Source: Catalinimonas niigatensis
Lineage (GTDB): Bacteria > Bacteroidota > Bacteroidia > Cytophagales > Cyclobacteriaceae
Assembly: GCF_030506285.1 (NCBI RefSeq)
Contig: NZ_CP119422.1
Location: 806,001 to 870,000, forward strand
Direction: 5' to 3'
DNA: 64,000 bases
Positions within the stretch are counted from its first letter, which is position 1; each line of letters starts with the position of its first letter. Shown one piece after another: positions 42,991 to 52,167 of the stretch. Both the position numbers and the translations under genes were made by a program. The notes under the pieces were generated by a model. That model was not told the DNA's origin, ran no database searches, and saw nothing but the letters and a program-made list of their open reading frames with translations.

Positions 42991-43088
42991 TTCTTACACA
43001 GAAGTTTTTACTAAGTAATGTTACTTAAAATGTCAGCCTTCTTCTGTTAAATTGTTTTGCTATTCTAACAAGCGCAGAAAGGAGTAAA

Positions 43089-46000
43089 ATGAAGAAGCTG
43101 TTTATCTATATGTTACTGTGTACATGTAACTATGGTGCCTTGAAGGCTCAGTGGAGTGATGATTTCAGTGATGGGAATATGTCAGAAAATCCTATCTGGA
43201 GTGGCGATATTTCTAAATATGAAATTGATATATCCCAAAAGTTACACCTGAATGCTACTGCTGAAGCAGGTCAGGCTTATCTTAGCACTCCTTCTACAGC
43301 AATTGGAGATACTGAATGGTCCTGGTATGCTCAAATCAACGCAAACCCTTCTTCTACAAATTTTTGTAAAGTCTATCTCACCTCTGACCAAATAGCACTT
43401 GATGGTCCTTTGAACGGCTATTTTGTCAAGATCGGCGGTACACCTGATGAGGTAAGTCTCTATCGCCAGCAGGGACTTACAGAAACAATGATTATCAATG
43501 GAAGTGATGGCAGAGTAAACCTTGCTCAGGTTCAAATATCCGTAAAAGTAAAAAGGGATATGGCTGGAAACTGGTCTTTAGAAACAAAACTGGCCTCAGA
43601 AATCTCATATTTTGAAGAAGGCCTTGTCTTTGACGATGCTTACACAAGCTCTGGCTTTTTTGGTGTGTACAGCAAATACACATCTACTCGCTCTACTGCT
43701 TTTTACTTTGACGATTTTGTAGTGAGTGGTGGTCCTATCCCTGATACTACTGCCCCAAAATTACTCAATCATTTGACCAGCAATTCAAAACAGATCAAAT
43801 TACAATTTTCAGAGCCATTGTTGAATACTTCTGTTTTGCAAAACACCAACTATCTGATCAACGGAGTTGCAGCAGAAAATGTCAGCTACCTTAATGATAC
43901 AGTATTTCTTACATTTTCATCCCCTTTCCCCAATGGTTTATCGCAGCAGTTGTCGGTAAGTGTGGTTGCAGATGAAAGTGGAAACATCATGTCTGATACT
44001 TTGGTGGATATATTTTACTTTGAGAAAGTCAAAGCAGATTGGGGCAGTATAGTGATCAGCGAGTTTTTTCCTGACCCTACACCTTCGCTTCTAACCTTGC
44101 CTGATGATAGCGACGCAGAGTTTATTGAGATATACAACCCTGGCATCTTTCCCTATGATTTAAAAACCTGGATGATCAATGGAAAATCCCTTCCTGCATA
44201 CATCATACATCCAGGACAATATGTTATTTTATGTAAACCTGAGTTTGAAGAAATATTTAGAGTCTATGGCAATACAATTGGTTTGAGCAGTTGGCCTACG
44301 CTCTCCAACAGTGGAGGAAGTATTATCCTAACTGCAGATGATGCCAAAATTGTAGACAGTATCAGCTACACCTCAACCCAAATCGAGGGCGGCGTTTCTC
44401 TGGAAAGAATTCATTTACAACACCCCTGTAGTGGACAACAAAATTTCGCATCGTCAACTGACCAGAATGGGGCAACACCCGGATCTATAAACACTGCCTT
44501 TTCGGACGAAGTTGATCTCAGCAGTCCTGAATTGTTGGAGATAACAGCGCTCAATGGGGATAGTCTGATGATTAGCTTTTCTGAAAAAGTATATTTACCT
44601 CAACCTCATCTTGCTCAAATCAGTGTAAATGATGTAATTTTTCCAAAAGAAGTAAGCTATACTGGCTTAGATTCCACAAAGCTATTATTTGTTTTTGCCA
44701 ATCAACTAACATCTCATACATATCATCATCTAAATATATCAGCAATTTATGATTGTAATGGTAACACAAACGAAAATATAAAGCGGACCTTTTATATGGA
44801 TTTGCAGGCTCCCTTAATTGAGCAAATTGTTGTATTAGATACTGCTGAAATTCTGGTAAAATTTTCTGAAAAACTACTGAAAGCTAGTGCTGAAAAAGAG
44901 AGCAACTATCTTAATATTACCACGGGGGAAAATCCCAAAAAGGCGCTAATAGAAAATGACAGCCTGAGTGTACGACTGACATTTCCATCTACCCTGAACA
45001 TTCAGGATAGCCTTTGGCTAAGTATTCAGGAATTAGAAGACCTCAACAAAAACAAAATCCCTGCCAGCAATCCTTTAATTTCCTCATTTGTGTATCATTC
45101 CCAAATTGATACAGTACATATTGTCAATGAGTATCAGATAGATATACACTTCAAAATCACCCCTGATGCTGCTTCGGTAATCAATATTCTGCACTTTTCA
45201 ATTGATCGCTCCATTGGAAATCCGGCTAGAGTAATCATTAATAAGAAGAATCCTAAACTTGTTCATTTGCTTTTACAGCAACCCCTCAGCCCTAACAAAA
45301 AACATACGCTCACTGTCAGTAATCTTTTAGACGAGAAGAGTCAATTGATTTCCACCCCACTTTATCATTTTATTTATGATACCCGCGGTCCCTTGATTAC
45401 GGAAGTAAAAGCGCTTGGTGCTAAAGAATTCATTATTTTATTTGACGAAGCTGTCCAAATAAAAACAGGAGAAAAGCTAGGGGTTTGGATAAATAAAGAT
45501 ACGGTAGCCATTGAAAGCTATGAGCTTTATGAGAAGCACATTCAAATCAAACTAACTCATGCACTGGAACAAGAAAATAACTACCTAATAAGTGTAGAAG
45601 GTGTATCAGATCTCAAGTCTTATCTCTCCAACTCTACTCAAAATTTTCCTTTCCTCTTGGATCAGATTCCCCCCCGACTGGATAGCGCCTTCTTGTATTC
45701 TCCACACGAACTTATGCTGATTTTTCATGAGTCGGTATTGATAGAAGATATTTCTGCTGAACAGTATCTTCGCCTTATCCAGCCTGCTTATTTACCTCAC
45801 ATAATTACTTTTCATCAAATAACACCTGAGAAGGTGCTATTTTCCTTTGAAGAAACATTTAACACGAACCTTATTCAATTTCAGCTTGATCATTTTAGTG
45901 ATCTACAGCAAAACAGAATTACTTCACCGTTAGACTTTCAGATAGACACCCAACTTCCATCTATCGGACATATTATTCCTTTAGCCAATAATCATCTCAG

Positions 46001-48119
46001 ATTACATTTCACTTCCGATATTCAGAACATGGGTTTACAAAAGGAAAACTTTAGCATTGATAATGATCACTCTGCTGATTCCATATCATTATATTCCTCT
46101 CATCAATTAGACATTAGGTTTGAACAACCATTTATTGAATTGGTAAATTATCAGCTAAGCATCAATCATCCGGATTTCCAACAAAATATTGACTTTGTTT
46201 ATCAGGATTTTGTTGAAAGCGTCTCCCATGATGGTAATTCTACCGTAAAAATTCAATTTAGTGTACCACTTGAAATAAATTCAGCCAAGAATATTGCACA
46301 CTATACGATTGAGGCATATGGTAAGGCTTTGGCAGCAGTCTATATCCCGGAGGTACAGACTGTCCAACTTTTGTTCAATGGAGAAATTGACCGGGAAATA
46401 TTTCAGAAAATTAGTATACAAAACCTATTGAACATTGATCATTTTCCACTTCCCAACTCAGATCATTTTTTTGGAATGGGAAGAGCACCCGCTTTTCAGG
46501 AATTATTGATTAGTGAAATTATGGCTAAACCTTCTCCTTCGGCAGCTTTGCCAGCATTTGAATATATTGAGGTATATAATGCCAGCAACAATCCACTTCA
46601 ACTTAAGGGATTAAAACTGGCAGATACTCAGAAAGCTGTCAATCTCACAGAAAAATGGCTGTCTCCAGGAGAATATTTGATCCTTTGCAGTACAAGTGCT
46701 GTAGAAAGTCTTTCAGTCTACGGAAGTTGTACGGGAATCAGTGGATTTCCAAGCCTCAATGATGATACGGATACCCTTCGCTTACTCAATGCTGCCGGTC
46801 AAGAAATTCATTCCGTTTCATATTCTGAAAGCTGGTATAATGACGCCAGCAAAAAAAATGGAGGCTGGTCACTGGAAATGATTGACATGGGCTGGCCTTG
46901 CCAGGGAATGAATAATTGGAGAGCATCTATTGACTTACGGGGTGGTACTCCCGGAAAGTTAAATTCAGTACAGCAAAGTAACCCTGATCTTCAGGCACCT
47001 GTATTGTTGCAGGCAGTAGCAGAAGATTCACTTCATCTTCTGTTAACTTTTAGCGAAAATCTTGATAAAAGTACTATTCAAAATGCCCGATTAGAACTTG
47101 ACGGAATTTCCATTACGGATATAAAATTAGCAAAGGAACATCAACTCCAAATCATATTAAGTGATCCGTTACAAGCCGGACTTAGCTATACGCTTACTGT
47201 CTCCCACGTTGCAGATTGCTCCGGCAATCTTCAAGAAGAAAAAAGCAAGTTTACTATACTATTGCCTGACCGCCACCAAAGAAATGATATTTTGATTAGT
47301 GAAATACTCTTTCATACCCGTGCGGGAGGCGTTGATTTTGTAGAGCTTTACAACAACTCAGACAAATACCTGAACTTGAAAAACTGGAAACTTGCTACTC
47401 AGCTAAACGAACAAATTGCCAACTCAAGCCTGATCAGTGCCGAAACACTTATTTTAGAGCCGGGAGAGTATCTGGCCATTACTAAAAACAAAAAAACATT
47501 ATCAGCAGATTATCCTCATGCATTGAAAGGTAACCTTTTTGAAAGTAAAGCTTTTCCTTCCCTTTTATCTGACGGAGGAACGCTGTTATTAATTGATCAT
47601 GATAATCAAATCATGCAGGAGATAGATTTTTCTCCTGATTGGCACCATCCTTTGTTACAAGAACCACGAGGCGTTTCCTTGGAAAGAATTAGTTGGAATA
47701 TTGATGAAAACAATCAACAATATTGGCAATCGGCAGCTTCTAATGAAGGATATGCTACACCGGGTTATCAAAATTCTCAGTGGCAAAATTTACTTCCAGC
47801 TACTCATTCAATAGAAATTGATCCTCCGGTATTTTATCCTGATCAGTCAGGTTATCTGGATTATACTCGTATCCATTATAAGCTGGAGGGTGTGGGTAAT
47901 ATAGGAAACCTAAAGATTTTTGATGCAAGAGGTAAAATGATTCGCCAGCTTGCACAAAATCAGTCTTTGTCTGAAGAGGGATTTTTTACCTGGGATGGCA
48001 CCGATGATTTCAAAAAAAGAGCCCATATTGGATACTTTATTATCTGGATGGAAGTTTTTAGGCCAGACGGTTCCGTTAATATTCTAAAATCAAAGGTGGT
48101 TGTGGCAAGTAAGTTTTGA
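43089..48119 (+). CDS. Giant secreted lamin-tail/Ig-like protein
   Basis: This 1676-residue protein has a signal peptide (1-20, ending LKAQ) and a rare good ribosome site (AAAGGAG, 5 bases before ATG). A jelly-roll module occupies about 21-215. Lamin-tail domains start near 320 (IVISEFFPDPTPSLL), 1138 (LLISEIMAKPSP) and 1398 (ILISEILFHTRAG). Between them are many Ig-like modules of the SbsA type, each with a 'LLLTFSENLD'-like strand and DxxGN turn. The C-terminus is FlgD-like (FTWDGTDDFKKRAHIGYFI), seen on some T9SS or surface proteins. Adhesin or matrix function is inferred. Confidence 0.92.
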   Translation: MKKLFIYMLLCTCNYGALKAQWSDDFSDGNMSENPIWSGDISKYEIDISQKLHLNATAEAGQAYLSTPSTAIGDTEWSWYAQINANPSSTNFCKVYLTSDQIALDGPLNGYFVKIGGTPDEVSLYRQQGLTETMIINGSDGRVNLAQVQISVKVKRDMAGNWSLETKLASEISYFEEGLVFDDAYTSSGFFGVYSKYTSTRSTAFYFDDFVVSGGPIPDTTAPKLLNHLTSNSKQIKLQFSEPLLNTSVLQNTNYLINGVAAENVSYLNDTVFLTFSSPFPNGLSQQLSVSVVADESGNIMSDTLVDIFYFEKVKADWGSIVISEFFPDPTPSLLTLPDDSDAEFIEIYNPGIFPYDLKTWMINGKSLPAYIIHPGQYVILCKPEFEEIFRVYGNTIGLSSWPTLSNSGGSIILTADDAKIVDSISYTSTQIEGGVSLERIHLQHPCSGQQNFASSTDQNGATPGSINTAFSDEVDLSSPELLEITALNGDSLMISFSEKVYLPQPHLAQISVNDVIFPKEVSYTGLDSTKLLFVFANQLTSHTYHHLNISAIYDCNGNTNENIKRTFYMDLQAPLIEQIVVLDTAEILVKFSEKLLKASAEKESNYLNITTGENPKKALIENDSLSVRLTFPSTLNIQDSLWLSIQELEDLNKNKIPASNPLISSFVYHSQIDTVHIVNEYQIDIHFKITPDAASVINILHFSIDRSIGNPARVIINKKNPKLVHLLLQQPLSPNKKHTLTVSNLLDEKSQLISTPLYHFIYDTRGPLITEVKALGAKEFIILFDEAVQIKTGEKLGVWINKDTVAIESYELYEKHIQIKLTHALEQENNYLISVEGVSDLKSYLSNSTQNFPFLLDQIPPRLDSAFLYSPHELMLIFHESVLIEDISAEQYLRLIQPAYLPHIITFHQITPEKVLFSFEETFNTNLIQFQLDHFSDLQQNRITSPLDFQIDTQLPSIGHIIPLANNHLRLHFTSDIQNMGLQKENFSIDNDHSADSISLYSSHQLDIRFEQPFIELVNYQLSINHPDFQQNIDFVYQDFVESVSHDGNSTVKIQFSVPLEINSAKNIAHYTIEAYGKALAAVYIPEVQTVQLLFNGEIDREIFQKISIQNLLNIDHFPLPNSDHFFGMGRAPAFQELLISEIMAKPSPSAALPAFEYIEVYNASNNPLQLKGLKLADTQKAVNLTEKWLSPGEYLILCSTSAVESLSVYGSCTGISGFPSLNDDTDTLRLLNAAGQEIHSVSYSESWYNDASKKNGGWSLEMIDMGWPCQGMNNWRASIDLRGGTPGKLNSVQQSNPDLQAPVLLQAVAEDSLHLLLTFSENLDKSTIQNARLELDGISITDIKLAKEHQLQIILSDPLQAGLSYTLTVSHVADCSGNLQEEKSKFTILLPDRHQRNDILISEILFHTRAGGVDFVELYNNSDKYLNLKNWKLATQLNEQIANSSLISAETLILEPGEYLAITKNKKTLSADYPHALKGNLFESKAFPSLLSDGGTLLLIDHDNQIMQEIDFSPDWHHPLLQEPRGVSLERISWNIDENNQQYWQSAASNEGYATPGYQNSQWQNLLPATHSIEIDPPVFYPDQSGYLDYTRIHYKLEGVGNIGNLKIFDARGKMIRQLAQNQSLSEEGFFTWDGTDDFKKRAHIGYFIIWMEVFRPDGSVNILKSKVVVASKF

Positions 48120-48123
48120 GATA

Positions 48124-48798
48124 ATGACGGTTACCCTTAATGAATTAACAAAATTGATGAATAAGCTGGAAGAATTAATTTTTAGAGGGGAAAATGAAGA
48201 AATTGATTTCAAACAAACCATTTCTGACCCTTATAAAATTGCCAAAACCATTAGCTCTTTCGCTAATACCAAAGGAGGTAAAATACTGGTAGGTGTAAGA
48301 GATGATAAAATAATTACCGGGATAGATCCTGAAGAAGAAAAGTATATACTAGATACTGCTGCTGATTTTTACTGTATCCCTCCCATTGATTTAGAATATG
48401 AAGAAATAGAAGACGAAGAAGAAGAAAAAACGGTCTTGATTGTTAGTATTAAAGAAAGTAAAAGCAAACCTCATTATATAAGAGATGCAAACCAGCAGAA
48501 CCTCGTTTATATTCGGCAAAGAGACAAAAGCATTCCTGCCAGTAAACAAATGATAGGCCTTATGCTTAAGGGGAGTCTTTCACCTCATCAAGGATTTTCA
48601 ATCTCACTTAAAGATATTGGACATAATGAGAAAAAGCTTCTGGACTTTTTAGATAAACACGAAAGGATCACCCAAAAACAATTTATGCAAATTGTCAATA
48701 TCTCTAAACGACGTGCGCAACGTATTTTAATTGACCTTACATTTAAAGGTGCTATCAGAGTGCACGATCATGAAAAAGAAGCATATTATACACTTTGA
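48124..48798 (+). CDS. AlbA_2/Schlafen-type domain protein with winged helix
   Basis: This 224-residue protein begins MTVTLNELTKLM. The AlbA_2 domain (about 15-150) shows ENEEIDFKQTISDPYKIAKT, SSFANTKGGKILVGVRDD and YIRQRDKSIPAS. The C-terminal part (about 165-224) looks like a winged helix (LLDFLDKHERITQKQFMQIV, SKRRAQRILIDL). The family is usually called a putative DNA-binding or transcriptional regulator. It starts 4 bases after the stop of the giant surface protein, so it is co-transcribed with it and might regulate it. It overlaps the convergent kinase-like gene by 13 bases. Confidence 0.88.
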   Translation: MTVTLNELTKLMNKLEELIFRGENEEIDFKQTISDPYKIAKTISSFANTKGGKILVGVRDDKIITGIDPEEEKYILDTAADFYCIPPIDLEYEEIEDEEEEKTVLIVSIKESKSKPHYIRDANQQNLVYIRQRDKSIPASKQMIGLMLKGSLSPHQGFSISLKDIGHNEKKLLDFLDKHERITQKQFMQIVNISKRRAQRILIDLTFKGAIRVHDHEKEAYYTL

Positions 48799-49670
48799 AT
48801 ACTTTCTGCCACGGCTTCCTGAACATATTTTTCAGGCATATCTTTTGGTACCTGCGAAGCAGGAATATGGACTTCAATTCTAGTAAAGCACCCTACTTCG
48901 CTTTCAAAGCCTATTTTACCTTCTAGTTTTTGTAATGCTTCCCTTACAATATAAAGACCTAACCCTCCCCCTTTGGATTGCTCTGAATCTTTATAAAACA
49001 TATTGAATATCTTATCACAAGCTTCTTTTCTGATACCAACTCCATTATCTTCCACACAAACTACCAAATCATGCCCCTCTTTTTTTAGATTAACCTCTAT
49101 ATAAGACTGGCTGCTCCCCAAACTGCTATAATTCACAGCATTCTCAATCAAATTCTCCAGAACGATGAATACTAATCTGGGCTTTGAATATAAGGTAATG
49201 TTACTTTCAGCATAGATTCTCACAAAGACATTTCGCTCAATGATGGTAGCCTGTAAATTGCTAAGTATAGCGTCGATCTGATTCTCAAGTATACATTCAT
49301 CCGGAACTTCATTGCTGCTAATTACCTCATTGATGGTCTGTAGCTTACTAAGCATTTTTTCCATTTGCTGAATTTCAAGATCAAGTTCTTCAATTTGTAA
49401 GGTGTTCTTCTGATACTTCTTGCCAGGTATCAAAAATCTCTTTAGGCTTTTAACACTTAACTTAATAGCCTTTAGTTTTTCCTGAGGATTTGAAGTATGA
49501 TAAAATGCAGGAGGTAATTCTTGTTCTCCTAAATTTTGCTCTTCATCATTGGCTACTTTGTCGGAGCTTATGGATGAATAACTTAGCCGGTTATTTTTAA
49601 TCTTGGCTTTTGTAATGTGCCAGAGGTCTAACCAGCGAGTTCCGTTCAAACGAGCGTATCTTTGGATCAT
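48786..49670 (-). CDS. Orphan histidine-kinase-type ATPase
   Basis: From MIQRYARLNGTRWLDLWH the protein has 294 residues. The C-terminal ATPase domain is complete: N box VLENLIENAVNYSS, G1 box DNGVGI and G2 box KGGGLGLYIV. The preceding helical region (NTLQIEELDLEIQQMEKML) resembles a dimerisation segment, but no phospho-accepting His with the usual HExxxPL surroundings is visible. There is no sensor or membrane domain and no response regulator nearby. It could be a cytoplasmic kinase relying on a partner, or a regulatory ATPase. The frame opens at 49700. Confidence 0.82.
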   Translation of the reverse strand: MIQRYARLNGTRWLDLWHITKAKIKNNRLSYSSISSDKVANDEEQNLGEQELPPAFYHTSNPQEKLKAIKLSVKSLKRFLIPGKKYQKNTLQIEELDLEIQQMEKMLSKLQTINEVISSNEVPDECILENQIDAILSNLQATIIERNVFVRIYAESNITLYSKPRLVFIVLENLIENAVNYSSLGSSQSYIEVNLKKEGHDLVVCVEDNGVGIRKEACDKIFNMFYKDSEQSKGGGLGLYIVREALQKLEGKIGFESEVGCFTRIEVHIPASQVPKDMPEKYVQEAVAESIQSV

Positions 49671-49811
49671 TGCTGTAGAATTGGAGGTTACAATAAACAA
49701 CTCTAATTTATATTATATTTTTTATATAAATATTTTAATATTTGATCCGATTTGAGAGTTGTAAGCTTTTGTGAATATTTGGGCAAACTCTATTCACACT
49801 TTTTAGGTATG

Positions 49812-49840
49812 TATTTTCAGTCCTAATCAATATAAATTTG
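49812..49840 (+). promoter_or_regulatory. Probable promoter of the Tat-exported sugar enzyme pair
   Basis: TAAATTTG (49833-49840) matches the Bacteroidota -7 element TAnnTTTG. TATTTTC about 17 bases upstream may be a degenerate -33 TTTG element. The distance to the ATG at 49878 is 38 bases. Confidence 0.5.
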
Positions 49841-49877
49841 TATATTCCGCATATTTTCCACGCATAATCTAAAATTC

Positions 49878-51188
49878 ATGAAAAAGAAGGATAGCAGTAA
49901 TTTTTACACCTCAAGGAGAAAGTTCATCAAATCTACCGGAGCTGCTGCTGTAGGTGGCGGTTTAGCCCTTAATTTTATAAGTCCCGGAGAGGTCAAAGCC
50001 AATGTCAATGCTGATACTTTAAGAGTGGGATTGGTTGGCTGTGGTGGTCGTGGTACGGGTGCTGCTAATCAGGCACTCAAAGCTGATGATAATGTAATCA
50101 TCACTGCAATGGCGGATATTTTCCCCGATAGGATGCAACAAAGTATGGAAAGCCTGAAGAAAGCACACGGCAAAAAAGTACAGATTGATGAAGATCACCA
50201 GTTCATTGGTTTTGATGCATATAAAAAACTCATAGCCTCTGACGTAGATGTAGTACTACTCGCCACACCTCCTGCTTTCCGTCCCGATCATTTGACTGAA
50301 GCTGTTAACGCAAAAAAACATGTTTTCTGTGAAAAGCCGATGGCAGTTGATGTACCCGGTATTCGTAAGATTATGGATGCATCCAGGAAGGCAAAAGAAC
50401 AAAAAACCTCATTGATGGGTGGTTTCTGCTGGCGTTATCATTATCCTAAAAGAGAGACTTTCAGCAGAATATTAGATGGTGGTGTTGGAGACATCCATAC
50501 TGTTTATAATACTTACAATACAGGTACATTATGGTCTAAGGAAAGACAACCTGAATGGACTGAAATGGAGTACCAGATGCGTAACTGGCTGTATTACAAC
50601 TGGCTATCGGGAGATCATATTGCTGAGCAGGCTGTGCATAGTTTAGATATGATGGCATGGGCGCTCGGTGATGAAAAACCCGTGAGTTGTGTAGGTACTG
50701 GAGGCAGGCAGGTAAGAACCGATCCTAAGTTTGGACACGTATATGATCATTTTGCCATCGTGTATGAATTTGAGGGTGGAAAACGCGGATTCCATTTTAG
50801 CCGCCAACAATTTAACTGTGCTAATAGCTATGCAGTTGAGGTAGCAGGTAATAAAGGTAAAGCGGTAGTAGACTGCATTCGTAATGTACATGAGATCAAT
50901 GGAGATGAACGCTGGCGCTATAAAGGAAATGCAAACGATATGTATCAGACAGAGCATGATGAGCTTTTTGCTGCCATTCGTAAAGGTGAGCCTGTTAATG
51001 ACGGAAACTATATGTCTCAAAGTACCATGCTGGCTATCATGGGTAGAATGGCTGCTTATACCGGACAAACTATTACCTGGGAAGATGCCATGAATTCACA
51101 GGAAAAGCTGGGACCTGATGAATACAGTTGGGATCTTAAATATCCTGTAGCAGAAGTTCCCATGCCAGGTATTACTGAATTTAGCTGA
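49878..51188 (+). CDS. Tat-exported Gfo/Idh/MocA oxidoreductase
   Basis: This 436-residue protein has a twin-arginine signal (SRRKFIKSTGAAAVGGGL) and should be exported folded with its cofactor. A Rossmann fold follows: LRVGLVGCGGRGTG at about 50-63, VVLLATPPAFRPDH, and the conserved HVFCEKPMAVD near 155. The C-terminal substrate domain contains NWLSGDHIAEQAVHSLDMM. Relatives oxidise or otherwise act on sugars or glycosides using tightly held NAD(H). Substrate unknown. The next gene starts 10 bases after its stop and is also Tat-exported, so the two act together in the periplasm. Confidence 0.93.
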   Translation: MKKKDSSNFYTSRRKFIKSTGAAAVGGGLALNFISPGEVKANVNADTLRVGLVGCGGRGTGAANQALKADDNVIITAMADIFPDRMQQSMESLKKAHGKKVQIDEDHQFIGFDAYKKLIASDVDVVLLATPPAFRPDHLTEAVNAKKHVFCEKPMAVDVPGIRKIMDASRKAKEQKTSLMGGFCWRYHYPKRETFSRILDGGVGDIHTVYNTYNTGTLWSKERQPEWTEMEYQMRNWLYYNWLSGDHIAEQAVHSLDMMAWALGDEKPVSCVGTGGRQVRTDPKFGHVYDHFAIVYEFEGGKRGFHFSRQQFNCANSYAVEVAGNKGKAVVDCIRNVHEINGDERWRYKGNANDMYQTEHDELFAAIRKGEPVNDGNYMSQSTMLAIMGRMAAYTGQTITWEDAMNSQEKLGPDEYSWDLKYPVAEVPMPGITEFS

Positions 51189-51198
51189 TTAATTGATA

Positions 51199-52101
51199 AT
51201 GAATAGACGAGAATTCGTAAAAGTAAGTGGTGCGGCTGCCTTAGCCAGCACCATTCCTTTCCAAAATGTTATTTCGGCATCTCTACATAGCCCGAAGCTA
51301 AAGATCAAAAAAAGCCTGAAATACACCATGGTGGATGTAAAAATGCCCATTGTGGATCAATTCAAAATGTTGCGAGATATTGGCTTTGATGGAGTAGAGA
51401 TGGACTCTCCCAGTGATCTGAAAGTAGACGATGTGCTGGAAGCCAAAGAAAAATCAGGGCTTGAGATTCCTGGGGTTATTAACTCATTGCACTGGAAAGC
51501 TCCACTTTCCGATCCTGATCCGAAGGTAAGAGCCCAGTGCGTGAAAGCTACGGAAACTGCTTTGAGAGACTGTAAAGCATATGGTGGTACTACAGTACTC
51601 CTGGTACCGGGAGTGGTGAACCAGCAAATCAGTTATCGGGATGCTTATCAACGTTCACAGGAAGAAATTAAAAAGGTGATTCCTGTAGCAGAAGAGACGG
51701 GAGTCAAGATAGCTTTTGAAAATGTGTGGAATAACTTTTTGCTCAGCCCATTAGAAGCAGCCCGTTATGTTGATGAATTTGAAAGTGACATGATAGGATG
51801 GTATTTTGATGTGGGAAACATTGTTCGCTACGGTTGGCCTGAACATTGGATAGAAGTCCTTGGTGATCGTATTCTTAAACTGGATGTCAAAGAGTATAGC
51901 CGTACCAAGCAGCAGAATGAAGGGATATGGAAAGGTTTTGAAGTAGAGTTGCTGGAAGGTGACTGTAACTGGCCTGAAGTGAATAAAGCATTAGATAAGA
52001 TTGGCTATGAAGGATGGGCTTCTGCCGAAGTGAAGGGTGGCGGCCGTGAGCGACTTGCTACCATCTCTAAAAATATGGACGCCATTTTTGGCCTCGCTTA
52101 A
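51199..52101 (+). CDS. Tat-exported sugar phosphate isomerase/epimerase-type protein
   Basis: This 300-residue TIM-barrel protein begins MNRREFVKVSGAAALAS, a twin-arginine signal. The xylose-isomerase-like AP endonuclease fold shows LRDIGFDGVEMDSPSD, IAFENVWNNFLLSP (metal-binding Glu), WYFDVGNIVRYGWP (Asp, His region) and GWASAEVKGG. It probably isomerises or cleaves a sugar derivative together with the upstream oxidoreductase, as in the 3-keto-glycoside pathways described for such pairs. The exact reaction cannot be read from sequence. Confidence 0.92.
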   Translation: MNRREFVKVSGAAALASTIPFQNVISASLHSPKLKIKKSLKYTMVDVKMPIVDQFKMLRDIGFDGVEMDSPSDLKVDDVLEAKEKSGLEIPGVINSLHWKAPLSDPDPKVRAQCVKATETALRDCKAYGGTTVLLVPGVVNQQISYRDAYQRSQEEIKKVIPVAEETGVKIAFENVWNNFLLSPLEAARYVDEFESDMIGWYFDVGNIVRYGWPEHWIEVLGDRILKLDVKEYSRTKQQNEGIWKGFEVELLEGDCNWPEVNKALDKIGYEGWASAEVKGGGRERLATISKNMDAIFGLA

Positions 52102-52119
52102 TCTTAATAATACTTGCTT

Positions 52120-52159
52120 GAAAGGCACTCCTCCTACAAGGACGTGCCTTTCTTTTTTT
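52120..52159 (+). terminator. Rho-independent terminator
   Basis: GAAAGGCAC (52120-52128) pairs exactly with GTGCCTTTC (52144-52152) around a 15-base loop and is followed by a seven-T run. It ends the two-gene Tat-exported sugar operon and lies just before the convergent gldG end. Confidence 0.85.
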
Positions 52160-52167
52160 GGCAGGCT

